Shown: positions 35,118-44,088, numbered from the stretch's first letter. The stretch is 64,000 bases of DNA from Caballeronia calidae (GCF_900044055.2 NZ_FCOX02000002.1:124001-188000); one strand, 5' to 3'. Numbers and translations: made by a program. Notes: generated by a model from the letters alone, not told the origin.

Positions 35118-35933
35118 TCAGAAGCGCTCGGGCACGTACCGGAGCGGCCGGTCGCTCTCGCGATAATCCCCCGCCTTTTGCCGCTTCGGCAGCTTCACTT
35201 TCTCTCGCGGCACGGCCTTGTAAGGAATGCTCGACAGCAGATGGCTGATGAGATTGAGGCGCGCACGGCGCTTGTCGTCGGAATGCACGACGTGCCAGGG
35301 CGCGATATCGGTATCGGTGGCTTCGAACATCTCGTCGCGGGCGCGCGAATAGTCGTACCAGCGGCTATACGAGCGCAGGTCCATCGGCGAAAGCTTCCAG
35401 ATCTTGCGCTCGTCGTGGATGCGCGCCTCGAGACGCCGCGTCTGCTCTTCCTGACCCACCTCGAGCCAGTATTTGATCAGAATGACGCCCGAATCGATGA
35501 TCGCGCGCTCCACGAGCGGCACGCCTTTCAGGAAGGTCGTCGCCTGCTCCTCGGTGCAAAAACCCATCACGCGCTCGACGCCCGCGCGGTTGTACCAGCT
35601 CCGGTCGAACAGCATGATCTCGCCCGCCGCCGGAAGATGCGGCAGATAGCGCTGCACATACATCTGCGTTTTCTCGCGCTCGGTGGGCGCGGGCAGCGCG
35701 ACCACGCGGAAGATGCGCGGGCTCACGCGCTCGGTGATCGCCTTGATCGTGCCGCCCTTGCCCGCGCCGTCGCGTCCCTCGAAGACGATGCAAATCTTCG
35801 CGCCGGAATACACGACCCATTCCTGCAATTTCACGAGTTCGACATGCAGGCGCGCCAGTTCCTTCTCGTACTCCTTGCGGCTCAGGCGCTCATGCGCGGC
35901 GTTCGGCTCCTTGACAGCCTTGTCTTCCTTCAT
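35118..35933 (-). CDS. ppk2: Polyphosphate kinase 2 (PPK2 family)
   Basis: The 271-aa protein has the PPK2 Walker A (FEGRDGAGKGG), the Walker B-like DRSWYNRAGVERVMGF and the lid/polyP region (EEQTRRLEARIHDERKIWKLSPMD). ATG 35933 follows GGGGAGA; a longer open frame upstream is not family-like. Such enzymes phosphorylate nucleoside mono- or diphosphates with polyphosphate, regenerating ADP/ATP or GTP during starvation. The neighbourhood of acetate kinase and stress proteins fits that use. Confidence 0.93.
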   Translation of the reverse strand: MKEDKAVKEPNAAHERLSRKEYEKELARLHVELVKLQEWVVYSGAKICIVFEGRDGAGKGGTIKAITERVSPRIFRVVALPAPTEREKTQMYVQRYLPHLPAAGEIMLFDRSWYNRAGVERVMGFCTEEQATTFLKGVPLVERAIIDSGVILIKYWLEVGQEEQTRRLEARIHDERKIWKLSPMDLRSYSRWYDYSRARDEMFEATDTDIAPWHVVHSDDKRRARLNLISHLLSSIPYKAVPREKVKLPKRQKAGDYRESDRPLRYVPERF

Positions 35934-36036
35934 CGCGGTCTCCCCATGATTCACGATGCGCGTCCGCGCGGCCACGGCAGGGCGGCCGTCGCTACGATCG
36001 CGCGCGGCATGCGCTTTCAGGCATGTCACGACGACG

Positions 36037-36294
36037 TCAGGTTTCGTTGCGCCCGGGCATGACCTGCACCACGAGCGTGCGATTCTTCCAGAACATGTTG
36101 TGGATGCGCGGCTGAAACGTGCGCAGCACGTGCGGCTCGATCCCATCGAAGGTCACGACCGCGGCCGGATGCTCGCCGGTGCCGGGCACGCGCTGGATCG
36201 AATCGTACGGAGGAAAGCCGTAGTTGCAGAGAAAATCCCGGATTTCGTCGTCGGTCGTCGACTCTTCTACATTGCCTAGCCAGAGTTCACCCAT
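36037..36294 (-). CDS. Small RRM-type RNA-binding protein
   Basis: The 85-aa protein starts MGELWLGNVEESTTDDEIRDFL with GGAG ten nt upstream. The LWLGNV strand matches RNP2 of an RNA recognition motif. The later AAVVTFDGI strand occupies the RNP1 position but lacks the usual aromatic residues. It is a single-domain RRM-like protein, perhaps a post-transcriptional regulator. It stands alone between the ppk2 and small membrane protein genes on the same strand. Confidence 0.75.
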   Translation of the reverse strand: MGELWLGNVEESTTDDEIRDFLCNYGFPPYDSIQRVPGTGEHPAAVVTFDGIEPHVLRTFQPRIHNMFWKNRTLVVQVMPGRNET

Positions 36295-36352
36295 TGCGAA
36301 GTTCTCCAGTGAGTCCTGCGATGCTTCCAAAGCCTGGCGCATGAACGAGCGG

Positions 36353-36565
36353 TCAGGCCGACTTGTCGCGCTTTCCCGACTTGCGCTGCGCAAGCGGATT
36401 CAGCGCGACGACGAATGTCACGATGCCGATGCCGAGCGCCCACATGCCGTAGCGGAATTCGGGCTTCACCTCGTACAGGAGGCCGTGAATCGTGAAGTAA
36501 AGCCCGGCGAGCCAGATGAAGACGCCGATCGAGGCAACCACCATGCGAGGCTCGTTCAGTCTCAT
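36353..36565 (-). CDS. Small two-helix membrane protein
   Basis: The 70-aa protein has GGGAGA before its ATG, two hydrophobic helices (VVASIGVFIWLAGLYFTIHG and YGMWALGIGIVTFVVALNPL) and a basic tail (QRKSGKRDKSA). It is likely an inner-membrane protein with the charged tail in the cytoplasm. Function is unknown. Confidence 0.75.
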   Translation of the reverse strand: MRLNEPRMVVASIGVFIWLAGLYFTIHGLLYEVKPEFRYGMWALGIGIVTFVVALNPLAQRKSGKRDKSA

Positions 36566-36796
36566 CGAATTCTCCCGGATGCATTTGGCGAGATAGCTTC
36601 AGTTTAGGAAATCCTTGGCCGCCTTGTGAACACTCTCGTACGGAACGTGCTTGGCGCGCGGCGATCGGTACGATACATTTGCTGCGTGTCACCGTGGAAC
36701 CGGGCAACGTCTCCGTTCATTCGACCGAAGGCGGCCAGGTGGCCGAATGAAACTCACGACCAACCAGCCGTTCAACGTTCAAGCAAACGCCGGACA

Positions 36797-37771
36797 ATGC
36801 GAAAGCCGATACTCTCTCCGAGCCGGTTGCGTATCTTCTCGACGCTCGTCATTCTGTTCACCATGACGGCGGGCAGCGCGCGGGCCCAGGGCACGCCCGA
36901 TCGCACCGTCGTCGGTACGAACGTGCAGCGGTACGCCAACGCCGTGCTCGCGGTCATGTCGTACACCGCCGTACCCGACGTCACGACGAGCTCGCTTTCC
37001 ATCAACAGCGGCACGAGCGGCAATCCGGGCTTCGGCCAGACGCAGCTCGGCGGCGGCTTCACCCTCAGCAAGTCGTTTCCGCTCTACCTCGAAGGCACGG
37101 TCGCCTACAGCCGCTACGATCCGACGTTCGTCGCCAACGACGGCGACGTGGAGCGCGCCGTGCCGACCAAGTGGAACACGGTCAGCACGACGATCGGCGT
37201 CGGCTGGGACTTCCCGATCACGAGCGAGCTGCGCCTGCGTCCGATCATCAACGGCATGATCGGACGCGTCGCGAGCGACGTGCGCGTCGCGCAAACGGTT
37301 TTCAATCATGTCGCCGACGCCAATCTCCAGTTCCTCGAAGACGGCGCGCTCAACGCCTACGGCGTCGGCGGCTCGCTCATGCTCGATCTGGAGCATTACC
37401 GCGAGCACTACGAGATCGATCTCGAACTCCGCGCAACCGATATCTACCTGCGCAGCTTCGGGGGATCGTCGCAGGCCGTGCAGGGCTCCGCGACCGCGCA
37501 GCAGTTCAGCCTGTGGGCGCGCTGGCGTGCGCCCACAGGCTTGGCCGCGCTCGACCGGCCGGTGCGCTACGTGCTCGAAACCGCCTACTCGCATTACTTC
37601 GGCGACAGCGCCGGCGTACTCGGTTTCAACGACCTGACGTCACTCGGGGTCGGCCTGGAACTGGACAGCAGCCGGTATCCGGTCATCGTCACGCGCACGC
37701 GCGCGATGGTGCGTTATGTGTTCGGCCATAACGTTCACGGCGTGTCGTTCGGCTTCGCGGTGAGCTTCTGA
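36797..37771 (+). CDS. Outer-membrane beta-barrel protein (autotransporter-barrel-like)
   Basis: The 324-aa precursor has a Sec signal (LRIFSTLVILFTMTAGSARA) and mature sequence rich in alternating polar/aromatic strands (LYLEGTVAYSRYDPTF, YEIDLELRATDIYLRSF, YVLETAYSHYFGDSAG). It ends in a C-terminal Phe (GFAVSF), the usual BamA recognition end. No passenger domain exists. The ribosome site before ATG 36797 is weak (CGGAC). A TTCATTCG/CGAATGAA inverted repeat at 36716-36751 lies in the probable leader. Role unknown: porin-like or an adhesion-type barrel. Confidence 0.75.
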   Translation: MRKPILSPSRLRIFSTLVILFTMTAGSARAQGTPDRTVVGTNVQRYANAVLAVMSYTAVPDVTTSSLSINSGTSGNPGFGQTQLGGGFTLSKSFPLYLEGTVAYSRYDPTFVANDGDVERAVPTKWNTVSTTIGVGWDFPITSELRLRPIINGMIGRVASDVRVAQTVFNHVADANLQFLEDGALNAYGVGGSLMLDLEHYREHYEIDLELRATDIYLRSFGGSSQAVQGSATAQQFSLWARWRAPTGLAALDRPVRYVLETAYSHYFGDSAGVLGFNDLTSLGVGLELDSSRYPVIVTRTRAMVRYVFGHNVHGVSFGFAVSF

Positions 37772-37792
37772 GCGGCGCGCTTCGCTGCTTCC

Positions 37793-37820
37793 TGCTCACT
37801 GCTTCTTGCTCACTGCTTCT
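37793..37820. repeat. 14-bp perfect tandem duplication across a stop codon
   Basis: TGCTCACTGCTTCT occurs twice in direct succession (37793-37806 and 37807-37820). The second copy contains the TGA stop of the minus-strand gene at 37810; the first copy lies just beyond it. It is probably a slippage duplication. Confidence 0.85.
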
Positions 37821-38193
37821 TGATTTGCCACTCCGCGCCGCCTTTCTTGCAGGCGGTCGGCGTCCAGGTCTGCGTCTGCCCCTTCGCGACCGCCGTGATC
37901 GTGACCTTGCGGCACGTCTCGCCTTCGCGCTGGACCGTATCGCGCGGCGTGACCGTGCCCTCGATAGGCACGGTGTTGCCCGTGCCTTCATTGCTCCATT
38001 TGGCCGTTTCGCCGTCCTTCTTCGTGTCGAGCGCCTGCTGGGCCGCGCGATTGAGCGCTTTCCGGTCAGCGGGCTTCATATAGCTGATCGGCGTGTCCTT
38101 GAGGAAATTCAGGTTCGCGGCCTGCGCGCACGTGCATGACAGGAAAAGCGTGGCGAGCACGCCACCGGTGAGACCACCTGGTTTGGCGCTCAT
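37810..38193 (-). CDS. Exported RT0821/Lpp0805-like surface protein
   Basis: The 127-aa precursor has a signal peptide (VLATLFLSCTCAQA). Its mature region contains the family-like stretch of charge-neutral strands around a disulfide pair (GETCRKVTITAV... PTACKKGG). The pattern W-S-N-E-G-T-G-N followed by a T-V-P/R-D-T strand matches 17-kDa surface-antigen-type proteins. It is 12 bp downstream of a lipoprotein gene and probably in the same transcript. Its last codons lie in the 14-bp tandem duplication. Confidence 0.65.
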   Translation of the reverse strand: MSAKPGGLTGGVLATLFLSCTCAQAANLNFLKDTPISYMKPADRKALNRAAQQALDTKKDGETAKWSNEGTGNTVPIEGTVTPRDTVQREGETCRKVTITAVAKGQTQTWTPTACKKGGAEWQIKKQ

Positions 38194-38205
38194 GTCCCTC
38201 TCCGT

Positions 38206-38718
38206 TCAGAACTTGTTACGCTGGCTGGGATCGAATTTCGGGTCCGGCTGCTTCTGCGTCTGCCTGAGCACGCCCTGCGGATCGAAATAGAAATTGAAGA
38301 TCATGTGGCTGATGTTGTTTTCCATGTATCGGTACGACCACACCTCACGATCCATCCGCTTGAAATACGCCGTTTCGAATGGACGGCCGAACGTGGTCAT
38401 CACGTCGTTGCGCGTCCACTTGTTGACCTCGGCGCGATAAAACTCGTTCTCCTGGAGCACCTGCCGCACGCTGACGGCGTTGCCCGACGCATCGAGATCG
38501 ACGGCGGTGGTCGTCGATCCCATCGGCTGCGTGGGCCACATCAGACGCTTGCCGCCGTTGGGCAGATCATAGGTTTCCTTCGGCGGCCCGAGCTTCGCGA
38601 TGATCGCCTGCTGATCCATGCCGGCCTGAACGCGCTGCTCGGGCTGCGCGCAACCCGCCAGCGCGAGCGCGACGGCGCACGCGCCGTGCGTCAACGCGAA
38701 TGCAAAGCGCTTTTTCAT
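38206..38718 (-). CDS. Lipoprotein of SmpA/BamE-like appearance
   Basis: The 170-aa precursor has lipobox ALAGC and an N-terminal mature segment (VQAGMDQQAIIAKLGPPKETY) resembling the SmpA/BamE/OmlA fold start, repeated later as KWTRNDVMTTFGRPFETAYF, so it may contain two such repeats. GGGAGAG precedes the ATG. Probably an outer-membrane-anchored periplasmic protein. Confidence 0.75.
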   Translation of the reverse strand: MKKRFAFALTHGACAVALALAGCAQPEQRVQAGMDQQAIIAKLGPPKETYDLPNGGKRLMWPTQPMGSTTTAVDLDASGNAVSVRQVLQENEFYRAEVNKWTRNDVMTTFGRPFETAYFKRMDREVWSYRYMENNISHMIFNFYFDPQGVLRQTQKQPDPKFDPSQRNKF

Positions 38719-38753
38719 TGGTCTCTCCCGCGTTGCCCTCTGCCGGTTCCCGG

Positions 38754-39341
38754 CTATTTTGTCGCGGCCGGTTCGACGGAAATCGCGAACGCTTCCGTAT
38801 AGACCGCTTTCACCTGATCGCCTTTCTTCACGCGCTTGAGGCGCTCCGGGTCCTCCACATGCAGATCCACCATCCCGCCCTTCGGCCCGCGCAAGGTGAC
38901 CGTTTTCGTGTGCTTGTCGACGGCCACCACGTCCGCGATGATCGTCACTTCGCGCCCGACCTCGCCGCCCGGCTTCGCGCCCTGCGGCGAGCGCTGCTCC
39001 GTTTCGCTCTCGGCGGCCGACGCCTGCGTCTTCTTGTCGAGGAGGCTCAAGGTGAGCGATTCCCGATACTGCGCGTTGACGACATCGCCGATCTTGAGTT
39101 GATCGAAGTTGCGCGCCTCCTTCGTGACTTCGAGCTCGATCACCTTGCCCGATGCGGCTTTCAGCGTGACGGTGCGGGTCGCCGGATCGATGCCGACGAT
39201 CGTGGCCGTCACCTTCGCGACGCCCTGCACCGTGGCGCCGCTGGCATTGCGCGTGACGCTCATGTCGGTCACGGGGTCGGCGGAATAAGCGCTTGCGGAG
39301 ATCGCAAGGCACGACAGGACAGCGAGGCTCATGCGCTTCAT
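38754..39341 (-). CDS. Exported protein with two repeated beta domains
   Basis: The 195-aa precursor has a signal peptide (MKRMSLAVLSCLAISASAYS). The mature part contains two similar copies of a small beta domain: VTATIVGIDPATRTVTLKA..KVIELEVTKEARNFDQLKIGDVV and VTIIADVVAVDKHTKTVTLR..MVDLHVEDPERLKRVKKGDQV. The repeat resembles DUF5666-type OB-like modules. Function unknown; co-directional with the neighbouring exported proteins. Confidence 0.75.
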   Translation of the reverse strand: MKRMSLAVLSCLAISASAYSADPVTDMSVTRNASGATVQGVAKVTATIVGIDPATRTVTLKAASGKVIELEVTKEARNFDQLKIGDVVNAQYRESLTLSLLDKKTQASAAESETEQRSPQGAKPGGEVGREVTIIADVVAVDKHTKTVTLRGPKGGMVDLHVEDPERLKRVKKGDQVKAVYTEAFAISVEPAATK

Positions 39342-39376
39342 GATGGCGCTCCTTTTTTATTGACGCTGGAAGGGTT

Positions 39377-39850
39377 TTACTGGATCGTGTAACCGCGTCC
39401 CTGCATGCAGGCGGCCCACGCGCGGTAGTAGGTGGACATCGCGTTCTGGCTCTGCGCCTGCGCGTTGGATTCCTGCGCGCGCTTGTTCTGCCGGGCGCGC
39501 GCGCCGCCCGCCATGGTTCCGGCTGTCGCGCCGATGGCCGCGCCCTTGCCGGCATCGCCCGCGATCGCGCCGATCACCGCGCCGCCCGCCGCACCGCGCG
39601 CCGCGCCGCCCACACGTTCGCCGCCGCCCACGGCCGGCCCGCCTTGCGGAGGCGGCGCCGCCGATGCCGTGGCAGGGTCGATGCCCGTGTTGCTCTTCGC
39701 CCAGCTATAGCACGCGCCGTCGTCGCTTTGCTGCTTCTGTGGGCTCTGTCCTTTGGCGGGATACGCGATGGGCTTGCTCTGCGCCATGGCATCGAGCGCC
39801 AGTACGGCGATCACGATGGCGCAGCCCGCACGCAATTTCGTGGCATTCAT
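39377..39850 (-). CDS. Glycine-zipper envelope protein (YMGG-like)
   Basis: The 157-aa precursor starts at ATG 39850 with AAGGAG upstream; an ATG at 39928 is less likely. After the signal peptide comes a Cys-containing segment (GACYSWAKSNTGIDP), then a glycine zipper (ARGAAGGAVIGAIAGDAGKG, AAIGATAGTMAGGARARQNK). A C-terminal helix ends CMQGRGYTIQ. Such zippers form membrane-spanning or oligomerising helices. Confidence 0.75.
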   Translation of the reverse strand: MNATKLRAGCAIVIAVLALDAMAQSKPIAYPAKGQSPQKQQSDDGACYSWAKSNTGIDPATASAAPPPQGGPAVGGGERVGGAARGAAGGAVIGAIAGDAGKGAAIGATAGTMAGGARARQNKRAQESNAQAQSQNAMSTYYRAWAACMQGRGYTIQ

Positions 39851-39931
39851 GGGGACTCCTTGCTTGATTTGATCGGCTAATGACTTTATCACTCCCGGGA
39901 TCGCACGAGATCGGCGCCGGTTCGTCATTCG

Positions 39932-40846
39932 TCAAGGCTCCTGCACACGGGTCCAGGATGCGTCGGGATCGAATTCGCTCAGCGGCGGCGCCGATGCGCC
40001 ACGATTCTTTTGATACACGACCCCGTTGTTATTGACAATAAAAGTCATCACGCCGCTTGCGCCATATTGCGCGGGATACGCGGCCAACGCGAAGCCCGCC
40101 AGCATGCGCCCGTTGATGATATAGCTGAACGCGCCGCCCGGCGCGTGCTTTCCCTGCCTCGTGAGGATGCGAAAGTAGTATCCGTGATAAGCGTCGCCCG
40201 GGTTCCGATCCTTGAAATAATTCGCGCTCGCCGCGATCAAGGGTCCGAAGGGGCTCGGCTCCTCGCCCTTCGCTTCATTGGCGGGCCAGTAGAGTCCGTC
40301 GCGCTTGCCGGGCGAGCTGCCGAGCTTGCGGGCGTACTGCAGCACGCCGTCGCCCATGCGATCGCGCGTCGCGTATTCGCGTTGCGCATCGAGATAGGCG
40401 CGCAGCACCTTGATCGCCTCACGCTCGCTCGCGCCGATGCGCCGGTCCAGCACCTCCTGCTCGCCCTCTTCCGTCGCGAAGCGCCACGCACCTTTTTCGC
40501 GCACGAGCGGAATCGGCATCGGCCATGCTTCGTCGCCGATACGCAAAATGCGCCGGTCCGGCGATGTTTCCTCCAGCATGTGATACGCGTTGAATTCCGC
40601 GAGCGCATTGGCGCGCAACTCGCGATTCTCGGCTTCGTCGGGCGTCACGACGAGTGACTTGTGCGCGTTGCCGAAGATCGCGATGAGCGCAGCATCGTCG
40701 TTCGATTTCAGCGCCTGTTCCAGCGCGCTGACCGCTGCCTCGGGCGTCGCGAAGGTCTGCTGCCTGTCGGCGGCGAGAATGCGCGGTGGCGCGAGCAGCA
40801 TCGCGATGGTTGCAAGTGCAAGCAACAGACGCGTCGATCCGTTCAT
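39932..40846 (-). CDS. DUF2950 exported protein
   Basis: The 304-aa precursor has a signal peptide (LLLALATIAMLLAPPRILA). DUF2950 features follow: FATPEAAVSALEQALKSND at the N-terminus, GLYWPANEAKGEEPSPFGPL mid-protein and HGYYFRILTRQGKHAPGG toward the end. It lies 9 bp behind a DUF3300 gene, the usual genomic pairing of these two families. Function unknown. Confidence 0.9.
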   Translation of the reverse strand: MNGSTRLLLALATIAMLLAPPRILAADRQQTFATPEAAVSALEQALKSNDDAALIAIFGNAHKSLVVTPDEAENRELRANALAEFNAYHMLEETSPDRRILRIGDEAWPMPIPLVREKGAWRFATEEGEQEVLDRRIGASEREAIKVLRAYLDAQREYATRDRMGDGVLQYARKLGSSPGKRDGLYWPANEAKGEEPSPFGPLIAASANYFKDRNPGDAYHGYYFRILTRQGKHAPGGAFSYIINGRMLAGFALAAYPAQYGASGVMTFIVNNNGVVYQKNRGASAPPLSEFDPDASWTRVQEP

Positions 40847-40855
40847 GATCCGCTC

Positions 40856-42088
40856 CTATCGTCGACCCGCGCGGCCGCCGCCGCCTCCGAATCCGCCGCG
40901 GCCGCCGCCGGAGAAGCCTCCGCCGCCCTGGAAGCCGCCGCCTCCGCCGCCCTGGAAACCGCGGCCTCCCTGACCGCCCGACATCGACTGCCGGCTCGCC
41001 GCGCCGCGCGCGCTGTCCGCACGCGCGGCCTGCGCGGAGCCGTATCCGCTGAACGCGTCGCCGCCGCGTCCCTGTCCCTGATAGTTGCCCGTGTTCTGCG
41101 CGCGCGCTGCGTTCTGCGTGCCCGTCGGCGTGCGCGCGGCGGCGCGCTCGGTGCCGCCGGATGCGCCGGGACTGCCGCTGCCCGCGCGCGACGGCGCATC
41201 GCCCACACGTGGCGTCGATGCGCGCGCGCCGGTGCCCGACACCTGTCCGGGCTGTTTCTCGGAGCGCCACGTGCTCGACTGCTGCGTCCCCGTTCCGCTG
41301 CGGTTCGCCGCGCGATTGCTCAGCTCGTTCCTGACTTCGGTGCGATTGACATTGCTCTCGCGATTGATGTTGATCGTGTTGTTGCCGCCGCTGTAGTGGG
41401 TCTCGTAATGCCCGCCATGCCACGCCGCCGTGATCGCCGCGCCCCAGATGAGGCCGGTCGCGAAGGCCGCGCCGGGCGCATACGGATAGTAATAGACGGG
41501 ATACGGCGCGGGCGCATAGGTATAGACGGGCGTCGGGCTGCTCACGATCACCGTCGACGGGTTGTACTGCGGCACGTAGATGACTTCCGGATTCGACGGC
41601 ACGATCCTGATCACTTCCTTCTCGACCACCACCGTCTGCTTGTCATCGGTCTTCAGATTGCCCACCGATTGCGTCTGCCGGCGAAAGCGCTGCACCGCCT
41701 GCAAGACGGCGCTCTGATCCGCGACGACCGCTTCGCCGAGCGCGACGGTCCAGTCGAGATCCGCGCTCATCTTCTTCACGATTTCCGGGTAATTGAGAAG
41801 CGCTTTCACCGGGTCTTGCCATGCTTCGTTCACAGGCAGATCCTTTTGCGTTTTTCTGCGATCGAGAAAACGGTCCGCCTGCACGACTTCCACCGGATAA
41901 GTGGATGCGGGAAGAATGATCGCGATGAGATCGTCGGGATAGAGCGCGATCGGGCCGACGAGCGTGTCGAGGTCGGCCGGATTCATCGCAACGGGCACTT
42001 CTCCGCTCGCCGCCGGCGCCTGCGCCTGCACGCTTGCGCCGAATGCGAGCGCGGACGCCACGATCAGCACGCCGATGAAGTTGCGCAT
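40856..42088 (-). CDS. DUF3300 exported protein with Gly-rich tail
   Basis: The 410-aa precursor has a signal peptide (MRNFIGVLIVASALAFGASVQA) and a DUF3300 domain (LDTLVGPIALYPDDLIAIIL... YPVEVVQADRFL) up to about residue 220. The C-terminal 180 residues are low-complexity, Ser/Thr/Gln/Arg-rich, ending in Gly-Phe/Gly-Gly repeats (about residues 375-410). The start at 42088 has only a weak ribosome site. The Gly-rich tail suggests a surface-exposed or polymer-binding role. It is probably the first gene of the DUF3300-DUF2950 pair. Confidence 0.88.
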   Translation of the reverse strand: MRNFIGVLIVASALAFGASVQAQAPAASGEVPVAMNPADLDTLVGPIALYPDDLIAIILPASTYPVEVVQADRFLDRRKTQKDLPVNEAWQDPVKALLNYPEIVKKMSADLDWTVALGEAVVADQSAVLQAVQRFRRQTQSVGNLKTDDKQTVVVEKEVIRIVPSNPEVIYVPQYNPSTVIVSSPTPVYTYAPAPYPVYYYPYAPGAAFATGLIWGAAITAAWHGGHYETHYSGGNNTININRESNVNRTEVRNELSNRAANRSGTGTQQSSTWRSEKQPGQVSGTGARASTPRVGDAPSRAGSGSPGASGGTERAAARTPTGTQNAARAQNTGNYQGQGRGGDAFSGYGSAQAARADSARGAASRQSMSGGQGGRGFQGGGGGGFQGGGGFSGGGRGGFGGGGGRAGRR

Positions 42089-42362
42089 CGTCTTGTACTC
42101 GCCCCGAACCTCGATGCGGCTGATGCAACACCGCGTTTTTCGGCTATCCGGGTCACGCCGCAACCGGGAATCGAATGCGTGCGCAATGCCGTGACCGGAA
42201 CAGCGTTTTTGTCGTTTCGTATTGCCGTTTGCAGCCTGATGCGCGTTGAAAGACCGATCGTGCCAAAGGATGATGATTGGAAGATATGCGAACCCTTTAG
42301 CGATTTCAAGAATCCGGGCGTAGGTGTTTATTCGATCTCATGCCGCGCGCCCGCGCTTTTAA

Positions 42363-43034
42363 TTACCCGCCTAAAGCGATGATCGCCATGGTCAGAAGCA
42401 CGCCCAGCGCCATCATCGAAAGACCGGCTTTCCAGCCTCGCCAGCCCGCATAGCCGCCCAATGCATACCCGCAGATGAACAGCATCGCGAGTGTCAGGAT
42501 GCGCGAAATCAGCAATGCTGTCGGAACATGTTCAAGGATGACGAAGGGCAGCGCGACAGGAAAGGTCGACAGCACGATGATGATGAAAATGCCCAGCGCC
42601 GCGAGAAAATCGTCACGCACGAAGCGCGCGCGCTCGGGCAGGCGGTCGTTCGCGGCGATGCGCTTGCGTATCGATTCGAGATCGGCGTCGGAAAAGAAGC
42701 TGTCGAGCGCCGCGGGCACCCTGTCGCGCAACGCACGCAGCCCTGCCGCCGCATCGTAGTCGCGCTGTATCGCGAGTGCGAGCGCATGCCTGCGCCCGCG
42801 GTTCACGATCGTGCGCACCAGATACATGACGGCATCGGCGAGGCCCCACGCGAGATTGCAGCCGAGCGCCGTGTAGAGCATCTTGCGCCCGGCGTCCTCT
42901 CCGCCCGTCGCCGCCGACACCGTGCCGACGAAGGTCAAGGCCATGAAGAGGCCGAAGCACAGTTCCGACACGCGATCGACGGTATCGAGCACGGGCTCCC
43001 GCGCGCGTTCTTCCTGCGAAGTCTCCGCAAGCAT
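42363..43034 (-). CDS. VIT-like multi-helix membrane protein
   Basis: The 223-aa protein has four to five hydrophobic helices, including ELCFGLFMALTFVGTVSAA at residue about 25 and three in the last 90 residues, with a soluble helical insertion between. The overall layout resembles VIT1/CCC1-type iron/manganese transporters, but characteristic metal-binding Glu residues are not obvious. GGAG lies 7 nt before ATG 43034; ATG 43040 would be too close to it. It is 12 bp behind the 2-hydroxyacid dehydrogenase gene on the same strand. Confidence 0.65.
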   Translation of the reverse strand: MLAETSQEERAREPVLDTVDRVSELCFGLFMALTFVGTVSAATGGEDAGRKMLYTALGCNLAWGLADAVMYLVRTIVNRGRRHALALAIQRDYDAAAGLRALRDRVPAALDSFFSDADLESIRKRIAANDRLPERARFVRDDFLAALGIFIIIVLSTFPVALPFVILEHVPTALLISRILTLAMLFICGYALGGYAGWRGWKAGLSMMALGVLLTMAIIALGG

Positions 43035-43046
43035 GGGCATGCTCCG

Positions 43047-44042
43047 CTATCCGACCTTGACCTCGTTTTCCAACGGCTGATTCTTCTCGAACGCCGTGAC
43101 GCTCTGCAACGTGGTCTCGCAGATGGTCGTCAACGCTTCGCGCGTCAGATAAGCCTGATGCCCGGTCACGATGACATTGGGGAACGAGACGAGCCGCTGA
43201 AAGACATCGTCGGTGATGATCTCGCTCGACAGATCGCGAAAGAAGAGATCCGCTTCCTGTTCGTACACATCGATCGCGAGGCCGCCCAGCTGGCCGCTCT
43301 TCAGCGCTTCGATGACCGCTTCCGTATCGATCAGCCCGCCGCGGCTCGTGTTGACCAGCAGCGCGCCGGGCTTCGCGCGCTTGAGCGATTCCGCATTGAT
43401 GATGTGATGCGTCTGCGGCGTCAGCGGACAAAAGAGCGCGACGATATCCGCGCGCTCGCCGATCTCGCCGGCCGTCGCGTACTTCAGCCCCAGCGCCTCG
43501 AACTGCTTCGATGGATAAGGATCGTAGCCGAACACGTGGCAGCCGAAGCCCTGCATGATCTTCGCGAACACGCAGCCGATCTTGCCGGTGCCGACCACCG
43601 CGACCGTCTTGCCGTACAGGTCGAAGCCGATCAGGCCGTCGAGCGAAAAGTTCGAATCGCGCGTGCGGTTGTAGGCGCGATGCACCTTGCGATTGATCGC
43701 GAGCAACAGCGCGACGGCATGTTCCGCCACCGAGTTCGGCGAGTAGTTGACGACGCGGACCACCTTCATGCCGAGCCTCGCCGCCGCTTCGAGATCCACG
43801 TTGTTGAAGCCCGTGCAGCGCAGGGCGACGAGCCGCGTGCCGCCCTTGTGCAGCGCTTCGAGCACCTCGGCATTCGCCTTGTCATTCACGAACACGCACA
43901 CGGCGCCATAGCCCGCCGCGAGCTCGACGGTATCCATGTCCAGCGACACGTCGATGTACTTGAGCTTGTGATGCTCGGCCTTGTTCGCTTCGTCGAGATA
44001 CTGCCGCTCGTAAGGCGTCGAACTGAATATCGCCACTTCCAT
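43047..44042 (-). CDS. D-2-hydroxyacid dehydrogenase (D-lactate dehydrogenase LdhA type)
   Basis: The 331-aa protein has the NAD Rossmann motif VGTGKIG (about residue 150) and the catalytic triad expected in LdhA: Arg in NTSRGGLIDT, Glu in DVYEQEADLFF and His in VTGHQAYLT. The insert YEQEADLFFRD is typical of fermentative D-lactate dehydrogenases. GAGGAGCACATC precedes the ATG. It would reduce pyruvate to D-lactate to reoxidise NADH, fitting the acetate kinase and glycogenolysis genes in the window. Confidence 0.92.
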   Translation of the reverse strand: MEVAIFSSTPYERQYLDEANKAEHHKLKYIDVSLDMDTVELAAGYGAVCVFVNDKANAEVLEALHKGGTRLVALRCTGFNNVDLEAAARLGMKVVRVVNYSPNSVAEHAVALLLAINRKVHRAYNRTRDSNFSLDGLIGFDLYGKTVAVVGTGKIGCVFAKIMQGFGCHVFGYDPYPSKQFEALGLKYATAGEIGERADIVALFCPLTPQTHHIINAESLKRAKPGALLVNTSRGGLIDTEAVIEALKSGQLGGLAIDVYEQEADLFFRDLSSEIITDDVFQRLVSFPNVIVTGHQAYLTREALTTICETTLQSVTAFEKNQPLENEVKVG

Positions 44043-44088
44043 GATGTGCTCCTCCTCAACAGTCGTTCGGGCGCCGCACGGCGAAAGT

